From Caulobacteraceae bacterium (lineage in GTDB: Bacteria; Pseudomonadota; Alphaproteobacteria; Caulobacterales; Caulobacteraceae), in assembly GCA_031291645.1 (NCBI GenBank), contig JARLIQ010000084.1, positions 19,035 through 83,034 on the forward strand: a stretch of DNA of 64,000 bases. Direction: 5' to 3'. The notes beneath the pieces were generated by a model. It saw only the letters and a list, made by a program, of their open reading frames with translations, was not told the origin of the DNA and did not search any database. Positions 35,859-43,351 of the stretch are shown here, piece by piece (the first letter of the stretch is position 1; every line of letters begins with the position of its first letter). A program made the translations under genes and the position numbers.

Positions 35859-36154
35859 CGCGGCGGCGTACCCTGCGGCGCCGCGCATCCCGTGCGGGAC
35901 GCCTCGAGCCGAGCCTCCCAGTCGAGATGCTGCTGGCGGCCGGCGGCGTAGAGCTTGGCGCGTTCGAAGATGTTCGGCGCCGCGGCGATCGCCGCCGGCG
36001 CGTCGGCGAAAGCCGGCCGGAGCCCGGGGTCGGCGTCACAGGCGACGGCGACCGGCACGAGCTGCTGCTGGATGGTGACCCGGTCGGGCCCGGAGGCCGT
36101 CCCGCAGGCCGCCAGGAGGGCGCACAGGGCCGCGGCGATGATGGCGCGCGTCAT
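35855..36154 (-). CDS. Putative o-spanin lipoprotein (Rz1-like)
   Basis: A 99-residue lipoprotein with leader MTRAIIAAALCALLAAC and lipobox LLAAC (Cys 17), then Gly/Thr. The mature part is about 80 residues with a predicted helix (FERAKLYAAGRQQHLDWEARL). It begins inside the last codons of an upstream gene encoding a single-pass membrane protein (ATGA overlap). The pair fits a two-component spanin, where the outer-membrane lipoprotein meets the inner-membrane subunit to fuse the membranes at the end of lysis. Assignment rests on topology and position, since spanin sequences diverge strongly. Confidence 0.65.
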   Translation of the reverse strand: MTRAIIAAALCALLAACGTASGPDRVTIQQQLVPVAVACDADPGLRPAFADAPAAIAAAPNIFERAKLYAAGRQQHLDWEARLEASRTGCAAPQGTPPR

Positions 36155-36612
36155 TGGCCGCCTTCCTTCAGGATGGCGTCTGCGGCCCGGCAGAGCGCGA
36201 TTTCGGAGGTATCCGCGGGCGCGGGCGTCGACTGCAGGCGCGTGGCAAGGTCCAGGCGCCAGGCGTTGGACCGGACGGCCCGGGCCTCCGCGTTCGCCGA
36301 CGCCGCCCGCCAGCGGGCCGAGGTCGCCTGCAGGTTCACGACGGCGTCGTTCTCGACCGCGAAGGCCGCGCGGAGCTTCAGGAAGGCGCCTTGCTCGGTG
36401 GCGAAGGTCGCCTTGTCGTCCGCGCCCCTCGCCGCCAGGCTTTCCGGCAGGCCCAGGGTGAAATGCACGAAGTGGCCGAGGAAGCCGGGCGCGCGGACCT
36501 GGAAGCTCGGCACGCCCGGCGGCCGGCGGTCGTACCACCAGACGGCCGGCCCGGCGCCGACGATCGCCAGCACCATCACCGAGCCGAGGACGGCGCTGAT
36601 CAGCTTCATCAT
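36151..36612 (-). CDS. Putative i-spanin (Rz-like), inner-membrane
   Basis: A 153-residue protein starting at ATG 36612. One N-terminal membrane segment (LISAVLGSVMVLAIVGAGPAVWW) is followed by a long periplasmic part predicted to be mostly helical from residue 60 on (ATEQGAFLKLRAAFAVENDAV, ATSARWRAASANAEARAVR), as in Rz-type spanins. It overlaps the o-spanin gene by 4 bases and follows the holin/endolysin genes. Confidence 0.65.
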   Translation of the reverse strand: MMKLISAVLGSVMVLAIVGAGPAVWWYDRRPPGVPSFQVRAPGFLGHFVHFTLGLPESLAARGADDKATFATEQGAFLKLRAAFAVENDAVVNLQATSARWRAASANAEARAVRSNAWRLDLATRLQSTPAPADTSEIALCRAADAILKEGGQ

Positions 36613-36791
36613 GGGAGCAGCCTCGCGATGAGGAGGATGGCCAGCACCAGGACGATCGCCGCGCCGGCCACCGCCGCTAGCTGCAGGCTCGACGGCCCTT
36701 CGGCGCCGATCGGGGCGATCTCGACGGGGTCTGGCTCGCGCACCCGCGGCGGCGTGCACACGAAACGGCCGTTGGGGCCGCGGTCGGCCAC
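36609..36791 (-). CDS. Small tail-anchored membrane protein
   Basis: A 60-residue protein with a Pro-rich cytoplasmic-like N-terminus and one C-terminal hydrophobic segment (LAAVAGAAIVLVLAILLIARLL). Its stop overlaps the i-spanin start by 4 bases. A lysis role such as a pinholin or antiholin is possible by position; I cannot name it. Confidence 0.5.
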   Translation of the reverse strand: MADRGPNGRFVCTPPRVREPDPVEIAPIGAEGPSSLQLAAVAGAAIVLVLAILLIARLLP

Positions 36792-36795
36792 TGGC

Positions 36796-37026
36796 CTACG
36801 CCTGGTCTGAGGGAATGACGCCCGCGGCCTGGCACAAGCCGCTGAGGAAGGCGGCCTGCTGGGCGACGGACGGGAGGATCAGCTCCAGGGAGGTGGCCCG
36901 AGCGATCAGCGCGCGCAGGTCGGCCTGGGCCGGCGTGTCGGTCGCCGGGTCCTTGGGTAGCGTGGCCAGGACGCGGCCGTAGCGGTCCGCGATCGCGGCG
37001 GTGTCGACGTCGGGCGTGTCGGTCAT
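36796..37026 (-). CDS. Hypothetical phage protein
   Basis: A 76-residue acidic protein. The ATG at 37026 is preferred because GGAG lies 7 bases upstream; an upstream ATG (37038) overlaps that site. It is mostly helical (DLRALIARATSLELILPSV) with no membrane segment. Function unknown; it sits between the lysis genes. Confidence 0.5.
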   Translation of the reverse strand: MTDTPDVDTAAIADRYGRVLATLPKDPATDTPAQADLRALIARATSLELILPSVAQQAAFLSGLCQAAGVIPSDQA

Positions 37027-37126
37027 CGGAATCTCCATGGTCAGCGGCGCGGCCCGAGGCAGGGGGAGACCTCGGGCCGCGCGGCGAGCCCAGGCCGGCG
37101 AACAGCGCGACCGGGCCAGGACGGGG

Positions 37127-37462
37127 TCAGGAAGCGGTGGTGGTCGTGGCCGGGTGGAAGGCCTTCACCGCCGCGATGATCGCCTGCAGGACATCGCCCT
37201 TCAGGGTGTCGAAGAGGGACAGGCCCAGGGCCTCGGCCTTGTTCAGCACGGCGGTCTCGATGTCCGCGATGTCGCCGCTGGCGATATCCGTGATGGCCTG
37301 GATGATGATCGGCAGGGCCGCGGCCCACGCGCTGGGCTCGAGGGCGGTGATGAACGGGTGCACGAACTTCCACGCCATCACGGCGCCGTCCTCGACGAGC
37401 GCAACGCCCTCGCCAAACCATTTCGCGATGTCGGCTTCCGCCGTTTGGATGAAGTCTGCCAT
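37127..37462 (-). CDS. Hypothetical phage protein in lysis region
   Basis: A 111-residue protein rich in Ala and Ile. Amphipathic or weakly hydrophobic helices are visible (WAAALPIIIQAITDIASG, VLQAIIAAVKAF), but no segment is clearly membrane-spanning. It lies just after the endolysin gene, with a 100-base gap that holds nothing obvious. Function unknown. Confidence 0.5.
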   Translation of the reverse strand: MADFIQTAEADIAKWFGEGVALVEDGAVMAWKFVHPFITALEPSAWAAALPIIIQAITDIASGDIADIETAVLNKAEALGLSLFDTLKGDVLQAIIAAVKAFHPATTTTAS

Positions 37463-37562
37463 GTTTGCTGTTCCTTGCGCGCGACGCGCGGCGGCTCGCT
37501 CGGCCCGGTGGGCCGGCGTCGCTGTGGGGTTCTGGGTGGGCCGAGAGGGATGGGCGGCCGGA

Positions 37563-38060
37563 CTAGGCCGGCAGGCTCTGGTGGACGTTCGACGCCATCT
37601 GGCGTGCGAGCCTCACCGCCCGGACGCCGACCTGCGTGGCCCAGAGGGTGTGCAGCTCGTCCTGGGCCGCGCCGGCGTACTGGCCGGCCTTGACCAGGCC
37701 GAGATAGGTTCCGAAGCCGAGAAGGCCGTGCACGCCCATGTTGAAGGCCTGGTTGACCAGGCAGTCCTGCCGCAGGTCGGACAGCGTTCGCCACCAGGGA
37801 AGCGCAGTATCCAGGCCCTGGCGGACGGCCGCGATGTCGGCCCGCCGCGCGGCGTCGACCTCAGCCTGGGTCCAGACGAGGCCCTCGTGGATCTCGCGGC
37901 CGGTGTGGCCGTTGCCGATCGTCCAGGGCGCCCCGCTGAGCCCGGCCGTCGGCCGGCCGGCGAGCATGGCCTTGGCCAGCGGACTGCCGGGATCGGGATA
38001 GGCCGCGTAGCGCGTGCCCTCGTCCCGTACGATGTCGAGCTCGAGGAAGGCGGTGGTCAA
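37563..38060 (-). CDS. Phage endolysin, GH24 lysozyme
   Basis: A 165-residue T4/P22-type lysozyme. The catalytic Glu is in VRDEGTRYAAYPD (near residue 14), with the Asp in YPDPGSP and the Thr in WTIGNGHTG, giving the E-D-T triad. The C-terminal half includes NQAFNMGVHGLLGF and AVRLARQMASN. It hydrolyses the glycan strands of peptidoglycan. There is no signal-anchor sequence, so it should depend on the holin encoded just upstream, whose gene overlaps by 4 bases. Confidence 0.85.
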   Translation of the reverse strand: MTTAFLELDIVRDEGTRYAAYPDPGSPLAKAMLAGRPTAGLSGAPWTIGNGHTGREIHEGLVWTQAEVDAARRADIAAVRQGLDTALPWWRTLSDLRQDCLVNQAFNMGVHGLLGFGTYLGLVKAGQYAGAAQDELHTLWATQVGVRAVRLARQMASNVHQSLPA

Positions 38061-38275
38061 CGCCCCCTCCCCGCCTGGTAGGCGACGCCGCAGGCCATCA
38101 GCACCGGCCCGCAGAACACCATGGCCGCTTCGGGCGCGACGCCCTCGCCGACCGAGACCAGGCCGCCGATGGCGGTGAGGGCGCAGATCCCGAGCGCGAC
38201 GATGTTTTCCCAGTTCGGCGGCGCTGACGGCGCGACAACGGGCGCCGCGGCCGAGGCCTCGGTTTGGTCGGTCAT
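38057..38275 (-). CDS. Putative holin
   Basis: A 72-residue protein with a polar N-terminal 20 residues and two hydrophobic segments (IVALGICALTAIGGLVSV and AAMVFCGPVLMACGVAYQA), ending in a basic tail (QAGRGR). Two transmembrane helices, small size and a 4-base overlap with the endolysin gene all fit a class II holin that opens the inner membrane for the lysozyme. No family is named by sequence alone. Confidence 0.65.
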   Translation of the reverse strand: MTDQTEASAAAPVVAPSAPPNWENIVALGICALTAIGGLVSVGEGVAPEAAMVFCGPVLMACGVAYQAGRGR

Positions 38276-38305
38276 CGATGTCTCCGTGGATGAGAGCGCG
38301 GCGGC

Positions 38306-38614
38306 TCAGTTCGCCGAGACGCGCTTGCGGCCGGCCGACGAGCCGTTCAGGCGCTGCTCGAGCACGCTGACGCGGCCGTCGAGATAGGCGTCGAGCTTGT
38401 CCACCGACCGCTTCAGGCCATCGACCGTGGCGGCGAGCGCGGCGATCGCCACGCTGGTGTCGCTGGCCTTGGCCACGTGCTCCTCGAGGCTCCTGACCCG
38501 GGTGTCCATGGCGCCGCGCTGGTAGGCGTAGGTGACGACGTGGACGATCAGGGTCACGCCGAGCGCAAGCGCGCCCACGACGCCGCCGACGGCGATCCAG
38601 AACGTCGAATCCAT
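38306..38614 (-). CDS. Membrane-anchored coiled-coil phage protein
   Basis: A 102-residue protein with one N-terminal membrane segment (FWIAVGGVVGALALGVTLIVHVV) and then heptad-like helices (VRSLEEHVAKA, AALAATVDGLKRSVDKLDAYL, VSVLEQRL). It lies just upstream of the holin gene and on the same strand. Similar proteins are common beside phage lysis genes; the function is not established. Confidence 0.55.
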   Translation of the reverse strand: MDSTFWIAVGGVVGALALGVTLIVHVVTYAYQRGAMDTRVRSLEEHVAKASDTSVAIAALAATVDGLKRSVDKLDAYLDGRVSVLEQRLNGSSAGRKRVSAN

Positions 38615-38643
38615 GGCGGCGTCCTCTTGGCGGCGCGCGAGCC

Positions 38644-40095
38644 TTAGGGCGCGCGCAGGGTCTGGAGCGCGGACAGGATCGCGCCGCTCAGGTATCGGGC
38701 GTAGGCCATGTGGCCGGTGTCGGTCGGGTGCACGGTGTCGACACAGTTCGAGGCGTCGTTCGTGCCCTGGCTGCCCCCGATGTAGATGTCGGAATTGCCC
38801 GAACCGTTGGTCGAGCCGCAGGTCCCGGTGCCGAAGATGACCGGCGTCGGCGACAGGGTGCTGATCGGCACGAAGATGATATTCGTATCGCCGGTGGCGG
38901 TGGTGTAGGCGCCAACGGAGGCCTGGATGGTCTGCTCCAGCGCCACCACGCTCCCGGTGCCGGTGCTGGGCCCGGTCGCCCCGGGGAAGGCCCCCAGGAT
39001 GATGATCAGGCAGTTCGGTTGGTGGGCCCGGATATGGCCGACATGGGTGATGAAGGCCGCCTGGTAGGTGCTCACGTAGGTCGGCGTCGAGTCGTTCAGG
39101 CTGTTGTCAACCAGGCAGACGTCGGCGCCCGGATATTGGTCGAAGTCGGTGATCCGCGTGTCGTAGGTGGTCGCGACCGTGGCCGGGTTGAGGATGCCCG
39201 ACCCTTCCAGGGCGAGCTGGCGGCAGTCGCGCCAGCCGAGCAGCTTGCAGGTGACCTGGCTGTAGCCGTTGCCGCGGATCGACGAGCCGAAGCCCCGTAC
39301 GACGCTGTGGCCCTCCCAGAGGACGTGGACCACGTCGTTGGTCGGGATCGGCCGCAGGCTCTCCGTGGCGGGCGTCCCGGCCCATTCGAAGGAGGTGGCG
39401 TCCTCCGTCTCGATCCGGATCCGCCGGAGCGCACGGGCGTTCGCGGCCGAGATCGTGCCGCCCTGGGTGAAGTCGATGATCACCCAGGTGTTGCCGTTGG
39501 CGCTGACCGCGGACCCGGTCAGCGAGACGTACTGGTCGTTGACGAGAATGCGGATCGGCAAGGTGGTGGTCATGTTGAGCAGGACGAAGAGCTTCGTCCC
39601 CTCGTGCATGAACTCGATCGCATCGGCCTCGGCGTGCAGCTGGCGCGTGCCGCCGAACTCGGTCTGGACGATGTTGCTGTTCGAGTAGCCCGAGCCCGTC
39701 GCGGTCGACATCGACCATTGGTAAACGACGCCGTGGGTGCCGGAGCTCGGGATCGGCACGCCGCCGAAGAAGGAGAACGGCGTCGTCTGCAGCACGCCGC
39801 TGACCGCCGAATAGTAGAGGTTTCCGTAGCCGGACGGCGCCGAGGTCTGCAGGGTGATCGTCGGCAGGATCGCCGCCGCCGGCGACGTCGCCGACGGCAT
39901 GGCGCCGAGGTCCCAGGCGTTGCGGGCCTGGGCCGCGGTCGCGTTGCGCAGCAGCTTCCGGTAGAGGGCGTCGGTCGCATAGACGGACGCCGACACGCCC
40001 GGAGCTGGGCTGATCACCGGCTGGGCGTGGACGAGCGCCGGCGCGAGCAGCGCCGCCAGCAGCAGACGGCCGAGTTTCGTCATCATCCGGATCAT
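38644..40095 (-). CDS. Exported SGNH/GDSL-type hydrolase
   Basis: A 483-residue protein whose ATG (40095) overlaps the upstream stop. A signal-like segment (KLGRLLLAALLAPALVHAQ) follows. The N-terminal half is beta-rich. The C-terminal half is an SGNH hydrolase: the Ser in WEGHSVVRGFG, the Asn in VDNSLNDSTP, and the Asp/His pair in DTVHPTDTGHMAYA. Such domains remove acyl or acetyl groups from polysaccharides. It may alter host capsule or envelope during infection or lysogeny. It is separate from the tail spike gene, which has its own SGNH domain. Confidence 0.75.
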   Translation of the reverse strand: MIRMMTKLGRLLLAALLAPALVHAQPVISPAPGVSASVYATDALYRKLLRNATAAQARNAWDLGAMPSATSPAAAILPTITLQTSAPSGYGNLYYSAVSGVLQTTPFSFFGGVPIPSSGTHGVVYQWSMSTATGSGYSNSNIVQTEFGGTRQLHAEADAIEFMHEGTKLFVLLNMTTTLPIRILVNDQYVSLTGSAVSANGNTWVIIDFTQGGTISAANARALRRIRIETEDATSFEWAGTPATESLRPIPTNDVVHVLWEGHSVVRGFGSSIRGNGYSQVTCKLLGWRDCRQLALEGSGILNPATVATTYDTRITDFDQYPGADVCLVDNSLNDSTPTYVSTYQAAFITHVGHIRAHQPNCLIIILGAFPGATGPSTGTGSVVALEQTIQASVGAYTTATGDTNIIFVPISTLSPTPVIFGTGTCGSTNGSGNSDIYIGGSQGTNDASNCVDTVHPTDTGHMAYARYLSGAILSALQTLRAP

Positions 40096-40511
40096 TTGTA
40101 GTAGTTGACCGTGACCGTGCAGGTCGCGCCGGAGGCCAATACGAACTGGATGGCCGACAGGTTGGCGCGATAGCCCGTGACGTCCTGCTGTGCGGCCAGG
40201 CCTGATCCCGACGTCTGGTTCGGCGCCAAGCCGTCGTCGCGGTAGCGAAGGCATTGGCCGCCCACGCCGTTGGTCCCCTCCGGGAAGATGTCGATCGAGG
40301 TCGCGCCGATCGGGACCGTGAGGCTGGCCGGCGTGCTGGTCAGCACGAGGACCTGCTGGCCAGCGACCGGCGTGCGCGACGCCAGCGCCGTGCCGGTCGC
40401 GTCATGCGTATTGCCGCTGTTGTCGGTCCAGGTCGGCCACGCGACGGCGGCGGCGGGCGCGAGAAGGCAGCCGAGCGCCAAGGCGCACGCCACCTGACGA
40501 AGCTTGGTCAT
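40092..40511 (-). CDS. Exported hypothetical phage protein
   Basis: A 139-residue protein with a clear signal peptide (RQVACALALGCLLAPAAAVA). The mature part is beta-rich and ends CTVTVNYYK, with two cysteines (CLRY, CTVT). It overlaps the SGNH hydrolase start by 4 bases. Function unknown; partner of the hydrolase by position. Confidence 0.55.
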   Translation of the reverse strand: MTKLRQVACALALGCLLAPAAAVAWPTWTDNSGNTHDATGTALASRTPVAGQQVLVLTSTPASLTVPIGATSIDIFPEGTNGVGGQCLRYRDDGLAPNQTSGSGLAAQQDVTGYRANLSAIQFVLASGATCTVTVNYYK

Positions 40512-40550
40512 CGGTCGCTCCGGATCTGAAGAGGCCGCGGCGGCGCGCCG

Positions 40551-41363
40551 CTAGGTGAAGCGGCTGGCGTTGGCGGCGTACTCGGCCGCCATCTGGACGG
40601 CGGCGTTGTTGCCGGAGACCGTCAGGTCCTCGAGCGCCATCCGATAGTGCGTCGCCTTGGCGATATTGTAGAGCACGCAGCGGCCACCGGTCATGCCCAG
40701 CAGGAACGACGGAACGGTCGTGCTGATCTGGGACGAGACGATCACGCCGTTGATCCCGATGCCGCACTGGCCCGGCTTCCAGTGCTGGGACACCAGGCAG
40801 GGCGCGCCCTGCCCGGCGCCGCTGGTGGCCGTCACCTGAACGGAGGTCGCGGTCGTTCCGTCCGCCTTCTTGCCAGCGACGATCACCTCGGGCGTCTTGC
40901 CGTCGGAGCCCAGCTGGACGCCCCACTGCGCCAGGTTGAGCGTCGCCAGCGGATTCATGAACTCGAATAGGCCCATGCCCGACGTGGTGGTGTAGCCGCT
41001 CGACGGGATCTTGAACCAGTAGTGCATCAAGTATTCGTCGTTCGACCCCGAGAGGTCGTACGACGCGCCCGCCCCGAAATCGATGTAGTCCGTGCCGTAG
41101 GACCCGCCGGTCCCGGAGATCCCGGCCTTGCCGCTCAGGCTCGAGAAGCCGGCGCCGTTGACGCTCGCGCTCGGACCGCCGTCGACCATGTTGTTGAAGG
41201 TCGCGCCGACGCTGAGCGCGCCGTCCACATTCTGGTTCGAATAGCCGTCGAGGAAGTCGAACATCAGCAGCGAGCCGGCGTTGAGCATCGGGTCGCGGTA
41301 GAGTTTCGGAGTCGCGCTGCTGGTATAGGCCGTAGCGGACCGCTGGATCGTGCTGTTGGTCAT
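40551..41363 (-). CDS. Putative phage tail fibre/appendage protein
   Basis: A 270-residue Gly/Ser/Thr-rich protein starting at ATG 41363, one base overlapping the tail spike stop (TGATG). It has a beta-sandwich look (DEYLMHYWFKIP, WGVQLGSDGKTPEVIVAG, GQCGIGINGVIVSSQ), like concanavalin/LamG-type receptor-binding domains on tail fibres. No catalytic residues stand out. It probably forms an outer part of the adsorption apparatus. Confidence 0.55.
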   Translation of the reverse strand: MTNSTIQRSATAYTSSATPKLYRDPMLNAGSLLMFDFLDGYSNQNVDGALSVGATFNNMVDGGPSASVNGAGFSSLSGKAGISGTGGSYGTDYIDFGAGASYDLSGSNDEYLMHYWFKIPSSGYTTTSGMGLFEFMNPLATLNLAQWGVQLGSDGKTPEVIVAGKKADGTTATSVQVTATSGAGQGAPCLVSQHWKPGQCGIGINGVIVSSQISTTVPSFLLGMTGGRCVLYNIAKATHYRMALEDLTVSGNNAAVQMAAEYAANASRFT

Positions 41364-43318
41364 CAGGTCCAGCCCTTGGCCACGAGGAAGTTGTAGATCT
41401 GCGTCGCGACCAGGTTGTAGCCGGCGGCGTTGAGGTGCTGGCTGTCGGTGACGCCGCTGGTGGTGCGCAGGGACGACGGCACGATGTCGGCGGCGATGTC
41501 GGCGGTGTCCTGGGTGGTCGGCGTGATGCCGGCGTCGGCCAGGCCGTGCTGCACCAGGTAGGTTCGGATATCGAGGTAGTAGCCAGAGTAGGCGGCCGCC
41601 AGGCCGGCGTTCACCGTGGACACGATGTTGGTGTAGGCGGTCGTGCCCGTGCCCTCGTAGGCCCCGTTCAGCACGCTCATGACGAGGTAACGCTTGGCCT
41701 TCGGCGCGAAGGAGGCGACGCAGGCCGCAATGTCGGTCAGCACCTGCGCGGGATAGGCGGCGGCGTTGTTGCGCCCGAGCCAGAGGATCGGCGTCTCGTC
41801 GCAATGGGGCGCGAGGTCGGCCTGGAACGGAGATCCGACCGGGCACGCGGTCGTGCCCGAATAGCCGGTGTCCGGGGTGAAGGTGTAGGTCTCGGTGTCC
41901 GACGGCGCCGTGCCCGTGTCGGTCATCGTCATCACGCCATGCACGCCGCAGAGGGTTCCCTTGCGGGTCAGGGTGTCCGACTTGGCGTGGGTCAGGAACT
42001 GGTAGCAGGGGTTGGGCGGGTGTCCGGTCGCCGCGACCAGGCTGGTCCAGTTCTGGATCGCCGCGCCGTTGATCGCCGTCACCGAGTTCGCGCCGGCGAC
42101 GATCTGGTTACCGCTGAGGGTGACGGGGACGGTGTAGACGCCCATCCGCTCGGCGATCATCTGGGAGGTCTGGCCGCCCCAGCCGAGGTTCTCCACGGCA
42201 TGCCCGAACGGGGCCAGGAGGCTGCCGAGGCGGGTGACGAAGTCCTGGCCCTGGACGGCGTTGTAGCCGTTGGTCAGGCTGTCGCCCCAGCAAGGGAACA
42301 CCGGACGCGAGATCAGCGGATGGTCCGCGCCCCCGGCGACCGGCTGGTAGAAGCCCTCGACCAGGCCGTTGCGGTCCGAGGCGTAGTTGACGCTGGCGCC
42401 GTCGGCCGAGAGGCTTGGGCGCCCGTTGTTGCCGCTCGAGGTGATCTGCGCCGTGACGCCGGTCGCCTTCGTCGTGCGGAAGAGCTGCTGCAGGCCGCCG
42501 ACGAGACCGGCGCTGAAGAGGTAGCTGGTGCTCTCCAGCGGCGGCTCCAGCGCGAGCACGCCGGTCGGGATCAGCGCGGGGATCTCGACGCGGCCGTCCT
42601 CGAGCTCCACGATCGAGGCGCGGGCGCCCGAGTCGCCCCAGGCCTTGGAGACACGCACGCCGCGCCGCACCCGCCGGGTCGAGGTGTCGAAGGTGTCCCC
42701 GCCATCGCCGATGGCGAGGATGCCCTCGGTCGCGCCGTTGTTTATGACGAGCGCGCCGTCGGTCCCGTGCGCGATGGTCATGCCGTTCGAGACGCCCACC
42801 CGCGCGACCAGCTGCGGGATGTAGACGTGGCCGTCCTCGGTCTCGATGATCGACGGCCGGTAGTTGGAGTCGGTCCAGGCCTTGGTGACCTTCTTGCCCT
42901 GCCAGTAGCGCAGGCCCAGCTGGTCGAAGATCACGTTGAGCAGCTGCGAGGTGACGTCCGACCCGAGCAGCGAGAGGCCGACGAACGGCGCGATCACGAT
43001 GCCCGAATAGGTCCAGGAACCCGAACCGCTGCTGCCGACCTTGGCGTAGAGCCCGTTATAGGTCGCCGTCGTGTCGCCGTAGACGACGCCCAGGGTCCCG
43101 GCGGCATGCGCCAGGTCGGAGTAGAGGGCGCTCCTCGTGGACTTGATCGCGGGCGAGCCCACAAGGCCGCCGCCGGCCAGGATCGCGACCTGGCTGTCGA
43201 TCACGGTGAAGAGGCTGCGGATGTCGCCCTTGACCGGCTCGTTGGCGCCGCTCGCCGGCAGGCCGCTGGTGACGAAGTCGCGGTAGACGGCGGCCGCGGT
43301 GTCGGTGATCTCACCCAC
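41363..43318 (-). CDS. Tail spike with SGNH hydrolase domain
   Basis: A 651-residue protein. The N-terminal part (MGEITDTAAAVYRDFVTSG LPASG) is the kind that joins a tail tip. Two repeats follow (KVTKAWTDSNYRPSIIETEDG near 145 and RVSKAWGDSGARASIVELEDG near 225). The C-terminal half is an SGNH hydrolase: WGDSLTNGYNA (nucleophile Ser), NLGWGGQTS (Gly), WLGRNNAAA (Asn) and DSQHLNAAGYNL (Asp/His). It probably deacetylates a surface polysaccharide during adsorption. It starts 33 bp after the tail-tip gene. Confidence 0.75.
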   Translation of the reverse strand: MGEITDTAAAVYRDFVTSGLPASGANEPVKGDIRSLFTVIDSQVAILAGGGLVGSPAIKSTRSALYSDLAHAAGTLGVVYGDTTATYNGLYAKVGSSGSGSWTYSGIVIAPFVGLSLLGSDVTSQLLNVIFDQLGLRYWQGKKVTKAWTDSNYRPSIIETEDGHVYIPQLVARVGVSNGMTIAHGTDGALVINNGATEGILAIGDGGDTFDTSTRRVRRGVRVSKAWGDSGARASIVELEDGRVEIPALIPTGVLALEPPLESTSYLFSAGLVGGLQQLFRTTKATGVTAQITSSGNNGRPSLSADGASVNYASDRNGLVEGFYQPVAGGADHPLISRPVFPCWGDSLTNGYNAVQGQDFVTRLGSLLAPFGHAVENLGWGGQTSQMIAERMGVYTVPVTLSGNQIVAGANSVTAINGAAIQNWTSLVAATGHPPNPCYQFLTHAKSDTLTRKGTLCGVHGVMTMTDTGTAPSDTETYTFTPDTGYSGTTACPVGSPFQADLAPHCDETPILWLGRNNAAAYPAQVLTDIAACVASFAPKAKRYLVMSVLNGAYEGTGTTAYTNIVSTVNAGLAAAYSGYYLDIRTYLVQHGLADAGITPTTQDTADIAADIVPSSLRTTSGVTDSQHLNAAGYNLVATQIYNFLVAKGWT

Positions 43319-43351
43319 GGTCCAGCACTCCTCGGATCAGGGGGGATCGCA

